A stretch of 64,000 nucleotides of DNA from Variovorax sp. (GTDB lineage: Bacteria > Pseudomonadota > Gammaproteobacteria > Burkholderiales > Burkholderiaceae_C): NCBI GenBank assembly GCA_004210915.1, contig SEGS01000001.1, positions 1 through 64,000 on the forward strand, given 5' to 3'. The position numbers and the translations under genes are program-made. This document shows positions 55,776 through 64,000 of the stretch, in pieces. The first letter of the stretch is position 1; each line of letters begins with the position of its first letter. The notes beneath the pieces are model-generated. The model did not search any database. It was not told the DNA's origin and saw only the letters and a list, made by a program, of their open reading frames with translations.

Positions 55776-56600
55776 TCACTTATGCAGGCCGCGTTCATCT
55801 GGCTCGTCAGTCGACATGCTGATCACGCTGACAGGTTGGCCTTTGGCCTTGCGCCAACCGTAGACCACGTAGCCGCTCAAGCCATACGCGACGAACACGC
55901 CGAACAGCACCGTCGGCGGATGGATGTTAATGACCGCGATGCCCAGTGCGATCAGCACGATCACCACAAAGGGCACGCTCTTCTTCATCTGGATATCCTT
56001 GAAGCTGTAGAACGGCGCGTTCGTCACCATCGACAAGCCCGCATACAGCGTGAAAGCGAAAGTGATCCAGGTGATCTGCGTCCACGAGAGGTACAACACC
56101 TCGTCGCCGCGCTTGCCCCACTCGGTCATCAACCAGATGAAACCGGCCACGAGCGCCGCGGCCGCCGGTGATGGCAAGCCCTGGAACCAGCGCTTGTCGA
56201 CCACATCGGTGTTCACGTTGAAGCGCGCCAGCCGCAATGCCGCGCAAGCGCAGTACACGAAGGCTGCAATCCAGCCCCACCGCCCCAGCCCCTTGAGCGA
56301 CCACTCGTACGCGATCAAGGCCGGCGCCGCGCCGAAGGAGACCATGTCGGACAGCGAATCCATCTGCTCGCCAAACGCGCTTTGGGTATTGGTCATGCGC
56401 GCCACACGACCATCGAGGCTGTCGAGGATCATCGCGGCGAACACGCCGAGCGCGGCCAGGTCGAAGCGCGCATTCATCGCCATCACGACCGAATAGAAGC
56501 CGCCGAACAACGCGGCGAGCGTGAACAGGTTCGGCAGGACGTAGATGCCCTTGCGGCGCTTGCGCGGCTGGATCTCGTCGGGAAGGGTGTCGTCGTGCAT
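55776..56600 (-). CDS. pssA: CDP-diacylglycerol--serine O-phosphatidyltransferase
   Basis: DSLDGRVARMTNTQSAFGEQMDSLSDMVSFGAAPALI CDP-alcohol motif. Confidence 0.94.
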   Translation of the reverse strand: MHDDTLPDEIQPRKRRKGIYVLPNLFTLAALFGGFYSVVMAMNARFDLAALGVFAAMILDSLDGRVARMTNTQSAFGEQMDSLSDMVSFGAAPALIAYEWSLKGLGRWGWIAAFVYCACAALRLARFNVNTDVVDKRWFQGLPSPAAAALVAGFIWLMTEWGKRGDEVLYLSWTQITWITFAFTLYAGLSMVTNAPFYSFKDIQMKKSVPFVVIVLIALGIAVINIHPPTVLFGVFVAYGLSGYVVYGWRKAKGQPVSVISMSTDEPDERGLHK

Positions 56601-56635
56601 TGGTGTCAGTTTAGTTCAGGCGTCGTTGCGGCCTG

Positions 56636-56665
56636 CAAAGAAAAAGGCCACCGCAAGCGGTGGCC
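56636..56665 (-). terminator. intrinsic terminator after ilvC
   Basis: Minus strand GGCCACCGCTTGCGGTGGCCTTTTTCTTTG. Confidence 0.85.
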
Positions 56666-56684
56666 TCGTCAGCAGATCAGGCGA

Positions 56685-57713
<1,029 letters not shown>

Positions 57714-57748
57714 CTAATTAATTCAGGCACCCAGTAGGGCGCGTTCGC

Positions 57749-58012
57749 TCACAGTTGGCCGGAGGAATTCCGGTCTTTCATTTGCTGGTTGATGGACACG
57801 AGGTTGTCGTGAATGCGGAACAGCAGGATCAGCAATTCGCTGTAGACGCGAACCATGATCGCGCCGAAAACCAGAACACCAATGGCCATCAGAAAGCGGC
57901 CCTGGAACAGAGACGCAATGCTCGTCCCGAGCACGGCCAGCAGTCCGAGAAAATACAGAATCCTGATGATGACAGGCGTCACCATCTTGTCGAAACCCAG
58001 CAGGTCTTGCAT
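57749..58012 (-). CDS. DUF4282-like membrane protein
   Basis: MQDLLGFDKMVTPVIIRILYFLGLLAVLGTSIASLFQG...; two TM segments. Confidence 0.7.
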   Translation of the reverse strand: MQDLLGFDKMVTPVIIRILYFLGLLAVLGTSIASLFQGRFLMAIGVLVFGAIMVRVYSELLILLFRIHDNLVSINQQMKDRNSSGQL

Positions 58013-58063
58013 TCACTTCTCCTCTTGTATTGATAACGGATGAAACGGGGGATCTGCGCCCCT

Positions 58064-58555
58064 CTACACGCGCAGAATGCGCTCGCCCCGGCCGATGCCG
58101 CTGGCGCCAGTGCGCACGGTTTCCAGAATGGCGCTGCGCTCGATGGCTTCGAGGAAAGCGTCGTTTTTGCCGTGGTCGCCGGTCAGCTCGATGGTGTAGC
58201 TCTTGTCGGTGACGTCGATGATGCGGCCGCGAAAAATCTCGGCCATGCGCATCATTTCTTCGCGCTCCTTGCCCACCGCGCGCACCTTCACCATCATGAG
58301 CTCGCGCTCGGTGTACGAGCCCTCGGTCAGGTCGACGACCTTCACGACTTCGATCAGGCGGTTGAGATGCTTGGTGATCTGTTCGATCACTTCATCGGAG
58401 CCGGCGGTGACGATGGTCATGCGCGACAGGCTCGCGTCTTCGGTCGGTGCGACGGTGAGCGATTCGATGTTGTAGCCGCGGGCCGAGAACAGGCCGACCA
58501 CGCGGGAGAGTGCACCGGGCTCGTTCTCGAGCAGCACGGCAATGATGTGTTTCAT
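58064..58555 (-). CDS. ilvH: acetolactate synthase small subunit
   Basis: MKHIIAVLLENEPGALSRVVGLFSARGYNIESLTVAPTED. Confidence 0.96.
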   Translation of the reverse strand: MKHIIAVLLENEPGALSRVVGLFSARGYNIESLTVAPTEDASLSRMTIVTAGSDEVIEQITKHLNRLIEVVKVVDLTEGSYTERELMMVKVRAVGKEREEMMRMAEIFRGRIIDVTDKSYTIELTGDHGKNDAFLEAIERSAILETVRTGASGIGRGERILRV

Positions 58556-58637
58556 AAGCGAAGAACTCCTCTTTTCGGTGCCCTCCCCGCGCGGCGGTAA
58601 CCGTGCGGCTTGGCAGCCAATAGATTCGTCTTGAGTT

Positions 58638-58674
58638 AAGAGAAGAAAACCAGGCCAGCGCTTTGCCGGTCTGG
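58638..58674 (-). terminator. putative (leaky) terminator/attenuator between ilvI and ilvH
   Basis: Minus strand CCAGACCGGC-AAAGC-GCTGGCCTGG followed by TTTTCTTCTCTT. Confidence 0.5.
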
Positions 58675-58684
58675 AGCTTGTGCT

Positions 58685-60469
58685 TTAAAGGTCCTCGGCG
58701 CCCAACAGCATTTCGGTGATGCCCGCGCCGGCCTTGACCATCGGGAACACGTTCTCGGTGGGATCGGTACGGAAGTCCAGGAACACGGTGCGGTCCTTGA
58801 GCTTGCGCGCTTCGCGCAGCGCGGGCTCCACATCCTGCGGCCGCTCGATCAGCATGCCGACGTGGCCATAGGCCTCGGCCAATTTCACGAAGTTGGGCAG
58901 CGCGTCCATGTAGCTGTGGCTGTAGCGGCCGGAGTACTCGATCTCCTGCCATTGGCGAACCATGCCCAGGTAGCGGTTGTTGAGCGAGCAGATCTTGATC
59001 GGCGTGTTGTACTGCAGGCAGGTCGACAGTTCCTGGATGCACATCTGCACCGAACCTTCGCCGGTGATCGTGAACACCTCGGCCTCGGGCTTCGCGAGCT
59101 TGATGCCCATCGCGTACGGGATGCCAACGCCCATCGTCCCGAGGCCGCCCGAGTTGATCCAGCGGCGCGGCTCGTCGAAGCGGTAGTACTGCGCTGCCCA
59201 CATCTGGTGTTGACCCACATCCGACGTGATGTACGTGTCGGTGTCCTTGGTCATGTTCCAGAGGGTCTCGACCACGTACTGGGGCTTGATCACGTCCTTG
59301 TTGTCGCGGTCGTACTTCAGGCAATCCTTGCTGCGCCACGCTTCGATCGTGGTCCACCAGTCGGACAGCGCACCGGCATCGGGCCGCGTCGTGCTTTCCT
59401 TGACCATCGTGATCAGTTCGGTCAGCACATCCTTCACGTCGCCGACGATCGGAACGTCGACCTTCACGCGCTTGGAAATGCTCGACGGGTCGATGTCGAC
59501 ATGGATGATCTTGCGGTCGTTCTGCGCGAAGTGCTTCGGATTGCCGATCACGCGGTCGTCGAAGCGCGCGCCCAGCGCCAGCAACACATCGCAGTTCTGC
59601 ATCGTGTTGTTGGCTTCCACCGTGCCGTGCATGCCGAGCATGCCGAGGAACTTGCGGTCGCTGGCCGGGTAGGCGCCGAGGCCCATGAGCGTGCTAGTGA
59701 CCGGGTAGCCGAGCATGTCGACCAGCGTGCGGACTTCGTTGGTCGCATTGCCCAGCAGCACACCGCCGCCCGTGTAGATGTACGGGCGCTTGGCGTTCAG
59801 CAACAGTTGCAGCGCCTTGCGGATCTGCCCACCGTGGCCCTTGCGCACCGGGTTGTACGAGCGCATCTCGACCTTGTCGGGATAGCCAGCGTACACAGCC
59901 TTCTTGAATGACACGTCCTTCGGGATGTCCACGACTACAGGGCCGGGGCGGCCGGTGCGGGCGATGTGAAACGCCTTCTTCATGGTCATCGCCATGTCGC
60001 GCACGTCCTTCACCAGGAAGTTGTGCTTGACCACGGGACGCGTGATGCCGACGGTGTCGCATTCCTGAAACGCATCGGTGCCGATCTGCGCGGTCGAGGT
60101 CTGGCCGCTGATGATGACCATGGGAATCGAGTCCATGTAGGCCGTCGCGATGCCGGTGACCGCGTTGGTCAGCCCGGGGCCGGAAGTCACCAACGCCACG
60201 CCGACCTCGCCGGTCGCACGCGCAAAGCCGTCCGCCGCGTGGACCGCGGCCTGTTCGTGCCGCACCAGCACATGCTGGATGGTGTCTTGCTTATAAAGCG
60301 CGTCGTAGATGTACAGAACGGCACCGCCGGGGTAGCCCCAGAGGTATTGCACACCTTCGGCCTGCAGTGCCTTAACCAGCACTTCAGCGCCCATGAGCTC
60401 TTGAGTTTGGGTGCCCATCCCCGAGGATGCGGCTGCTGCAGAAGCGATTTCTGCTTTCGAGATTTCCAT
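58685..60469 (-). CDS. ilvI: acetolactate synthase large subunit
   Basis: MEISKAEIASAAAASSGMG...MGAEVLVKALQAEGVQYLWGYPGGAVLYIYDAL; ThDP motif. Confidence 0.96.
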   Translation of the reverse strand: MEISKAEIASAAAASSGMGTQTQELMGAEVLVKALQAEGVQYLWGYPGGAVLYIYDALYKQDTIQHVLVRHEQAAVHAADGFARATGEVGVALVTSGPGLTNAVTGIATAYMDSIPMVIISGQTSTAQIGTDAFQECDTVGITRPVVKHNFLVKDVRDMAMTMKKAFHIARTGRPGPVVVDIPKDVSFKKAVYAGYPDKVEMRSYNPVRKGHGGQIRKALQLLLNAKRPYIYTGGGVLLGNATNEVRTLVDMLGYPVTSTLMGLGAYPASDRKFLGMLGMHGTVEANNTMQNCDVLLALGARFDDRVIGNPKHFAQNDRKIIHVDIDPSSISKRVKVDVPIVGDVKDVLTELITMVKESTTRPDAGALSDWWTTIEAWRSKDCLKYDRDNKDVIKPQYVVETLWNMTKDTDTYITSDVGQHQMWAAQYYRFDEPRRWINSGGLGTMGVGIPYAMGIKLAKPEAEVFTITGEGSVQMCIQELSTCLQYNTPIKICSLNNRYLGMVRQWQEIEYSGRYSHSYMDALPNFVKLAEAYGHVGMLIERPQDVEPALREARKLKDRTVFLDFRTDPTENVFPMVKAGAGITEMLLGAEDL

Positions 60470-60769
60470 GATGAACCTTTGGCGTTTTTTCGGGAACGAA
60501 AAACCTTGGGTGCCCCTTGCCAACCCTTGTGGGGCCGCGCCAGGACTTGAGGCCAACACCATGGGCGGACTGGATGCGCCGCCGGACGATGACCCGTTTG
60601 CTTGATTTGCCGATTGCTTTTGAAAGCAAGGCGGATTATGACACCGGCGGCGAGCCTCTCCGGCCGACTGCTGTGCGGGACACGCTGCAAGGCATAATTC
60701 TCTGAGACAAAAACACAACAGTCGCAAGAGACAACAACCACACGGCGCCCACGTCGGCGCCCCTCTCGC

Positions 60770-61336
60770 TTGGCCACAGAAACCGAACTCTCCGACTTCC
60801 TGAAGAATGTGGAGCGGCGCGCGTTCAAGCGCTCGGTCTACCACGTGCGGGACGAGGAAGCGGCGCTCGACATCGTGCAGGACAGCATGATGAAGCTGGC
60901 CCAGCACTACGGCGACAAGCCGGCCAACGAGTTGCCGATGCTGTTCCAGCGCATCCTGTCGAACTGCACGCTCGACTGGTTCCGCCGACAGAAGACGCGG
61001 CGCGCCCTGTTCTCGAACCTCAGCGATTTCGAGTCCCCGGACGACGATGGCGATTTCGATCTGCTCGGCAGCTATGTTGGCCCTGCAGATTCCCGCGAGA
61101 CGGAGAGCGCCGAAGACACGACGCGGCGCGCCCAGATTTTTCACGCGATCGAAGAACAGGTTGCAGCCCTTCCGGGCCGTCAACGCGAGGCGTTCCTGAT
61201 GCGTTACTGGGAAGAAATGGACGTGGCCGAAACCGCTGCGGCCATGGGCTGCTCCGAAGGCAGCGTCAAAACCCATTGTTCGCGTGCTGTCCACGCCCTG
61301 AGCAAGGCGCTCAAGGCCCGGGGAATTTCTTTATGA
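60770..61336 (+). CDS. RNA polymerase sigma factor (sigma-70 family, ECF-like)
   Basis: VRDEEAALDIVQDSMMKLAQHY region 2; LPGRQREAFLMRYWEEMDVAETAAAMGCSEGSVKTHCSRAVHAL region 4; TTG start. Confidence 0.88.
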   Translation: MATETELSDFLKNVERRAFKRSVYHVRDEEAALDIVQDSMMKLAQHYGDKPANELPMLFQRILSNCTLDWFRRQKTRRALFSNLSDFESPDDDGDFDLLGSYVGPADSRETESAEDTTRRAQIFHAIEEQVAALPGRQREAFLMRYWEEMDVAETAAAMGCSEGSVKTHCSRAVHALSKALKARGISL

Positions 61337-61758
61337 CCACTGTGCCTTCAAACACCTCCGCCGCCGAAGACCAGTTCGGGCGTCGCCTGGCGGGCCGGCT
61401 CACAGCAGGCTCCCACGAGTTGCCGCACGCCGTGGGGGAGCGACTGCGCGTTGCCCGCATGCAGGCGCTGGCCCAACGCAAAACAGTTCCGCAGCTGCGC
61501 CCCGCGCCTGTGGTGGTGCAGGCAGGAAACAGCGCAATGCTCGACGGCGGCTGGTGGACCCGCGTCGGCGCTCTGGTGCCGCTGATCGCGCTGGTGGTCG
61601 GGCTCTTCGTCATCAGCGCGGTGCAGGACGACGACCGCGCCAGCGAACTGGCCGATGTGGATGCCGCGCTGCTGACTGGCGACCTGCCGCCTGCCGCCTA
61701 TGCCGACCCGGGTTTCGCCCAGTTCCTGCGGTCCGAGAGCAACGGCGCGGACCGGTGA
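61333..61758 (+). CDS. DUF3619-like single-TM protein
   Basis: MTTVPSNTSAAEDQFGRRLAGRLT...; TM LVPLIALVVGLFVISAV; overlaps sigma stop. Confidence 0.72.
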   Translation: MTTVPSNTSAAEDQFGRRLAGRLTAGSHELPHAVGERLRVARMQALAQRKTVPQLRPAPVVVQAGNSAMLDGGWWTRVGALVPLIALVVGLFVISAVQDDDRASELADVDAALLTGDLPPAAYADPGFAQFLRSESNGADR

Positions 61759-62417
61759 ACGCTCCCGTGTCTTTGCGGGTCTCCCGCTTGCTTTCCATGG
61801 TGCCTGCGCCTTCTCGCACGCCCACGCGCCGGTCGCTGACTTCCATGGCTTTCGCCTGCGTGTTGGCATCGGGCACGTTCAGCCTGTGGCCTGAGATATC
61901 GCGCGCCCAAACCGCAGCCAAAGCGGCACCAGCCGCGACCACGCCCGTCGCAGCCCGTCCGCAGTGGAAGGATCTGGAAAACGCGCAGCAGCAAGCGCTC
62001 CGCCCCCTGGCACCGCATTGGGACGAACTCAGTGCCGGACACAAGCGCAAGTGGCTCGCGCTGTCGCGCAACTACAAGGCTATGCCGCCGGACGAGCAAG
62101 CCCTGCTCCACAGCCGGATGACCGAGTGGGCGGCGCTCAGCCCCCAGCAGCGCACGCAGGCACGTTTCAATTTCGCAGAAGTCAAACGACTGCCGGCGGA
62201 CGAACAGAAGGCCAAATGGGCCGAGTACCAGGCGCTGAGCGATGACGAAAAGCGCCGCCTGGCCGAACGTGCGCCCGCACGCCCTCGGGGCGCCGCCGTC
62301 CCTGTGCGTCCCGTCTCCCCGCAGAAATTGGTGCCGGTGCCGGCCACCGCGCCCAAGGGCCAGCACACGCCCCGGCTCGAGCGCGGGCCCGGCGCAGGAA
62401 GCAAACCCGCGCCCTGA
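61755..62417 (+). CDS. DUF3106-like exported protein
   Basis: WKDLENAQQQALRPLAPHWDELSAGHKRKWLALSRNYKAMPPDEQALLHSRMTEWAALSPQQRTQAR; GTG start overlapping previous stop. Confidence 0.75.
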   Translation: MNAPVSLRVSRLLSMVPAPSRTPTRRSLTSMAFACVLASGTFSLWPEISRAQTAAKAAPAATTPVAARPQWKDLENAQQQALRPLAPHWDELSAGHKRKWLALSRNYKAMPPDEQALLHSRMTEWAALSPQQRTQARFNFAEVKRLPADEQKAKWAEYQALSDDEKRRLAERAPARPRGAAVPVRPVSPQKLVPVPATAPKGQHTPRLERGPGAGSKPAP

Positions 62418-62429
62418 GACAATGGGAGG

Positions 62430-62996
62430 ATGCGCTCCCGTTCCCCTGCGAATCTCGCCTCCCCCGGGCCGACAACCTCCGCCCCAGCCCCGTCGATCAC
62501 CACCACCCTGACCACGCCCGGTCTCTGGCGGCGGATGGCTTGCTGGCTCTACGAAGGCATGCTGCTCTTTGCGGTCGTCTTCGTCGCTGCCTGGCTGTTC
62601 AGTACGCTCGGCCAGATGCGCGACGCCATGGACGCGCGCCGCAATCTGCTCCAGGCGTTCGTCTTCGTCATCTTCGGCGTGTACTTCACCTGGTTTTGGG
62701 CCAAAGGCCAGACGTTGGCCATGAAGACGTGGAACATCCGGGTGGTCGACCGCCTCGGTCGCCCGGTGACGCAGGCGCGCGCATTCTGGCGCTATTTGTT
62801 GAGTTGGGTATGGTTTCTGCCGCCCCTCGCGGGCATCGCGCCGTTCAAGCTGTCGGGCGGCGAATCCGCGGTGCTGATCATCGGCTGGGTCATCGTCTGG
62901 GCCCTGCTGGCGCGCTTTCATCCTGACCGCCAGTTCTGGCATGACGCATGGGCCGGCACCCGCCTGATCACTTCGGCCCCGATGAGCCGCCGATGA
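62430..62996 (+). CDS. RDD family membrane protein
   Basis: LWRRMACWLYEGMLLFAVVF ... QTLAMKTWNIRVVDRLGRPVTQARAFWRYLLS. Confidence 0.85.
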   Translation: MRSRSPANLASPGPTTSAPAPSITTTLTTPGLWRRMACWLYEGMLLFAVVFVAAWLFSTLGQMRDAMDARRNLLQAFVFVIFGVYFTWFWAKGQTLAMKTWNIRVVDRLGRPVTQARAFWRYLLSWVWFLPPLAGIAPFKLSGGESAVLIIGWVIVWALLARFHPDRQFWHDAWAGTRLITSAPMSRR

Positions 62997-63394
62997 ACCG
63001 CCCGCTGCCCGACCCCGCCGTCAACCCGCAAAAAGCCCGCAAAGGGCTGGAGCGCGTTTTCCATGCGACCTTGATCTCCTTGCAGGGCCTGCGCGCCGGC
63101 TGGGGAGAGCCCGCCTTCCGGCAAGAAGCCATCCTCGCCCTCGTTCTGATTCCAGCCGCCTTCTGGGTCGGCCGGAACTGGGTCGAGGTCGCCCTGCTGG
63201 CCGCCACCGTGGTGCTCGTTCTGATCGTCGAACTGCTCAATACGGCGGTCGAAGCGGCCATCGACCGCATCGGACCCGAATGGCACGACCTCTCCAAGCG
63301 CGCCAAGGACATGGGCAGCGCCGCGGTGCTGCTGTCGCTCCTCCTGTGCAGTGCCACCTGGGCAGCTGCGATCTGGCAACGCCTGACAACCTGA
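62993..63394 (+). CDS. dgkA: diacylglycerol kinase
   Basis: GWGEPAFRQEAILAL; IVELLNTAVEAAIDRIGPEWHDLSKRAKDMGSAAVLLSL. Confidence 0.93.
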   Translation: MNRPLPDPAVNPQKARKGLERVFHATLISLQGLRAGWGEPAFRQEAILALVLIPAAFWVGRNWVEVALLAATVVLVLIVELLNTAVEAAIDRIGPEWHDLSKRAKDMGSAAVLLSLLLCSATWAAAIWQRLTT

Positions 63395-63401
63395 TTTACC
63401 G

Positions 63402-63992
63402 ATGACCGCGAAATTTTCTGTGTGTGTGTACTGCGGCTCGCGTCCGGGCGAGCGCGAAGAGTTCGCCAGCGCGGCGGTCGCCGTCGGCCGGTGGATCGGC
63501 GAGCGCGGCGGCCAATTGGTCTACGGCGGCGGCCGTACCGGCTTGATGGGCACCGTGGCGGAAGCGACGCGCGCCGCCGGTGGCCGCGTGGTCGGCATCA
63601 TCCCCAAGGCGCTGGTCGACAGAGAGCTTGCCAACACGCTGTGCGACGAGCTGCACATAGTCGACACCATGCATGAGCGCAAAGCCATGATGGGCGAACG
63701 CGCCGATGCGTTCATCGCCCTGCCCGGCGGCATCGGTACCTTCGAGGAGCTGTTCGAGATCTGGACCTGGCGCCAGCTCGGCTACCACAACAAGCCGGTC
63801 GGCATCCTCAACGTGGCTGGTTACTACGACACGATGCTCGCCTTCCTGGCGCACGGCGTGCGCGAGGGCTTCATGGGCGAATGGCAGATGGACCTGATCC
63901 GGTCAGGCACCGAGGTTCAGCCCCTGCTCCAGGCGCTGCACGACGAATCGCGCCGCCAGCCGGGCGCGGACAAGCTCGCCGAAGTGGTCTGA
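63402..63992 (+). CDS. LOG family protein (TIGR00730)
   Basis: VCVYCGSRPG; GGGRTGLMG; MHERKAMM; LPGGIGTFEELFEIWTW. Confidence 0.93.
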   Translation: MTAKFSVCVYCGSRPGEREEFASAAVAVGRWIGERGGQLVYGGGRTGLMGTVAEATRAAGGRVVGIIPKALVDRELANTLCDELHIVDTMHERKAMMGERADAFIALPGGIGTFEELFEIWTWRQLGYHNKPVGILNVAGYYDTMLAFLAHGVREGFMGEWQMDLIRSGTEVQPLLQALHDESRRQPGADKLAEVV

Positions 63993-64000
63993 GCGGCGCC

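Noticed and set aside
60470-60769. Search for an ilv-type leader peptide upstream of ilvI
   Set aside because: No short ORF rich in Ile/Val/Leu codons followed by a terminator was seen; only a weak GGTTTTTCG/CGAAAAAAC hairpin near the start.
58685-61294. 869-aa version of IlvI
   Set aside because: The extra ~275 N-terminal residues overlap the divergent sigma gene and are not acetolactate-synthase-like; start at 60469 (MEISKAEIAS) has an AAAGG ribosome-binding site.

Overview
GC-rich bacterial chromosome window. Protein content and gene order suggest a Comamonadaceae/Variovorax-like betaproteobacterium (inference, no search run). Most of it is core metabolism: assimilatory sulfur genes split into two blocks (cysI-DUF934 and cysHDN), fdxA plus a ferredoxin-NADP reductase, a TPP riboswitch with thiamine genes (cytX, thiD, thiO-thiS-thiG-thiE), a large alpha-glucan/trehalose operon (glgB, glgE, treS-maltokinase fusion, TM-helix channel, glgX, treZ, malQ-treY fusion), pobR/pobA, an orphan CoxL-type molybdoenzyme, aat-bpt, a PBP7-type peptidase, a branched-chain amino-acid supercluster (ilvI, ilvH, ilvC, pssA, two leuA paralogues), and a sigma factor operon. 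The accessory part is a ~2.9 kb decayed phage-like element at tRNA-Asn (about 22.9-25.8 kb). It carries a phage-type tRNA-Met, a frameshifted HTH/small-terminase-like gene and unknown membrane proteins. Signals most worth follow-up: (i) an unannotated 17-codon leucine-rich leader ORF (MNKISLSLLNLPHGRRR) plus a perfect 10-bp terminator hairpin upstream of leuA, i.e. a leucine attenuator; (ii) an ungapped ~120-bp promoter module shared by cysI and cysH with identical spacing of CTTAT/ATAAG elements; (iii) a LexA/SOS-box-like sequence in front of a 66-aa ORF of unknown function; (iv) the tRNA-Asn-flanked remnant; (v) operator-like palindromes at pobR/pobA and at a TetR gene. I found no CRISPR array, intact transposon or clearly new multi-gene system.
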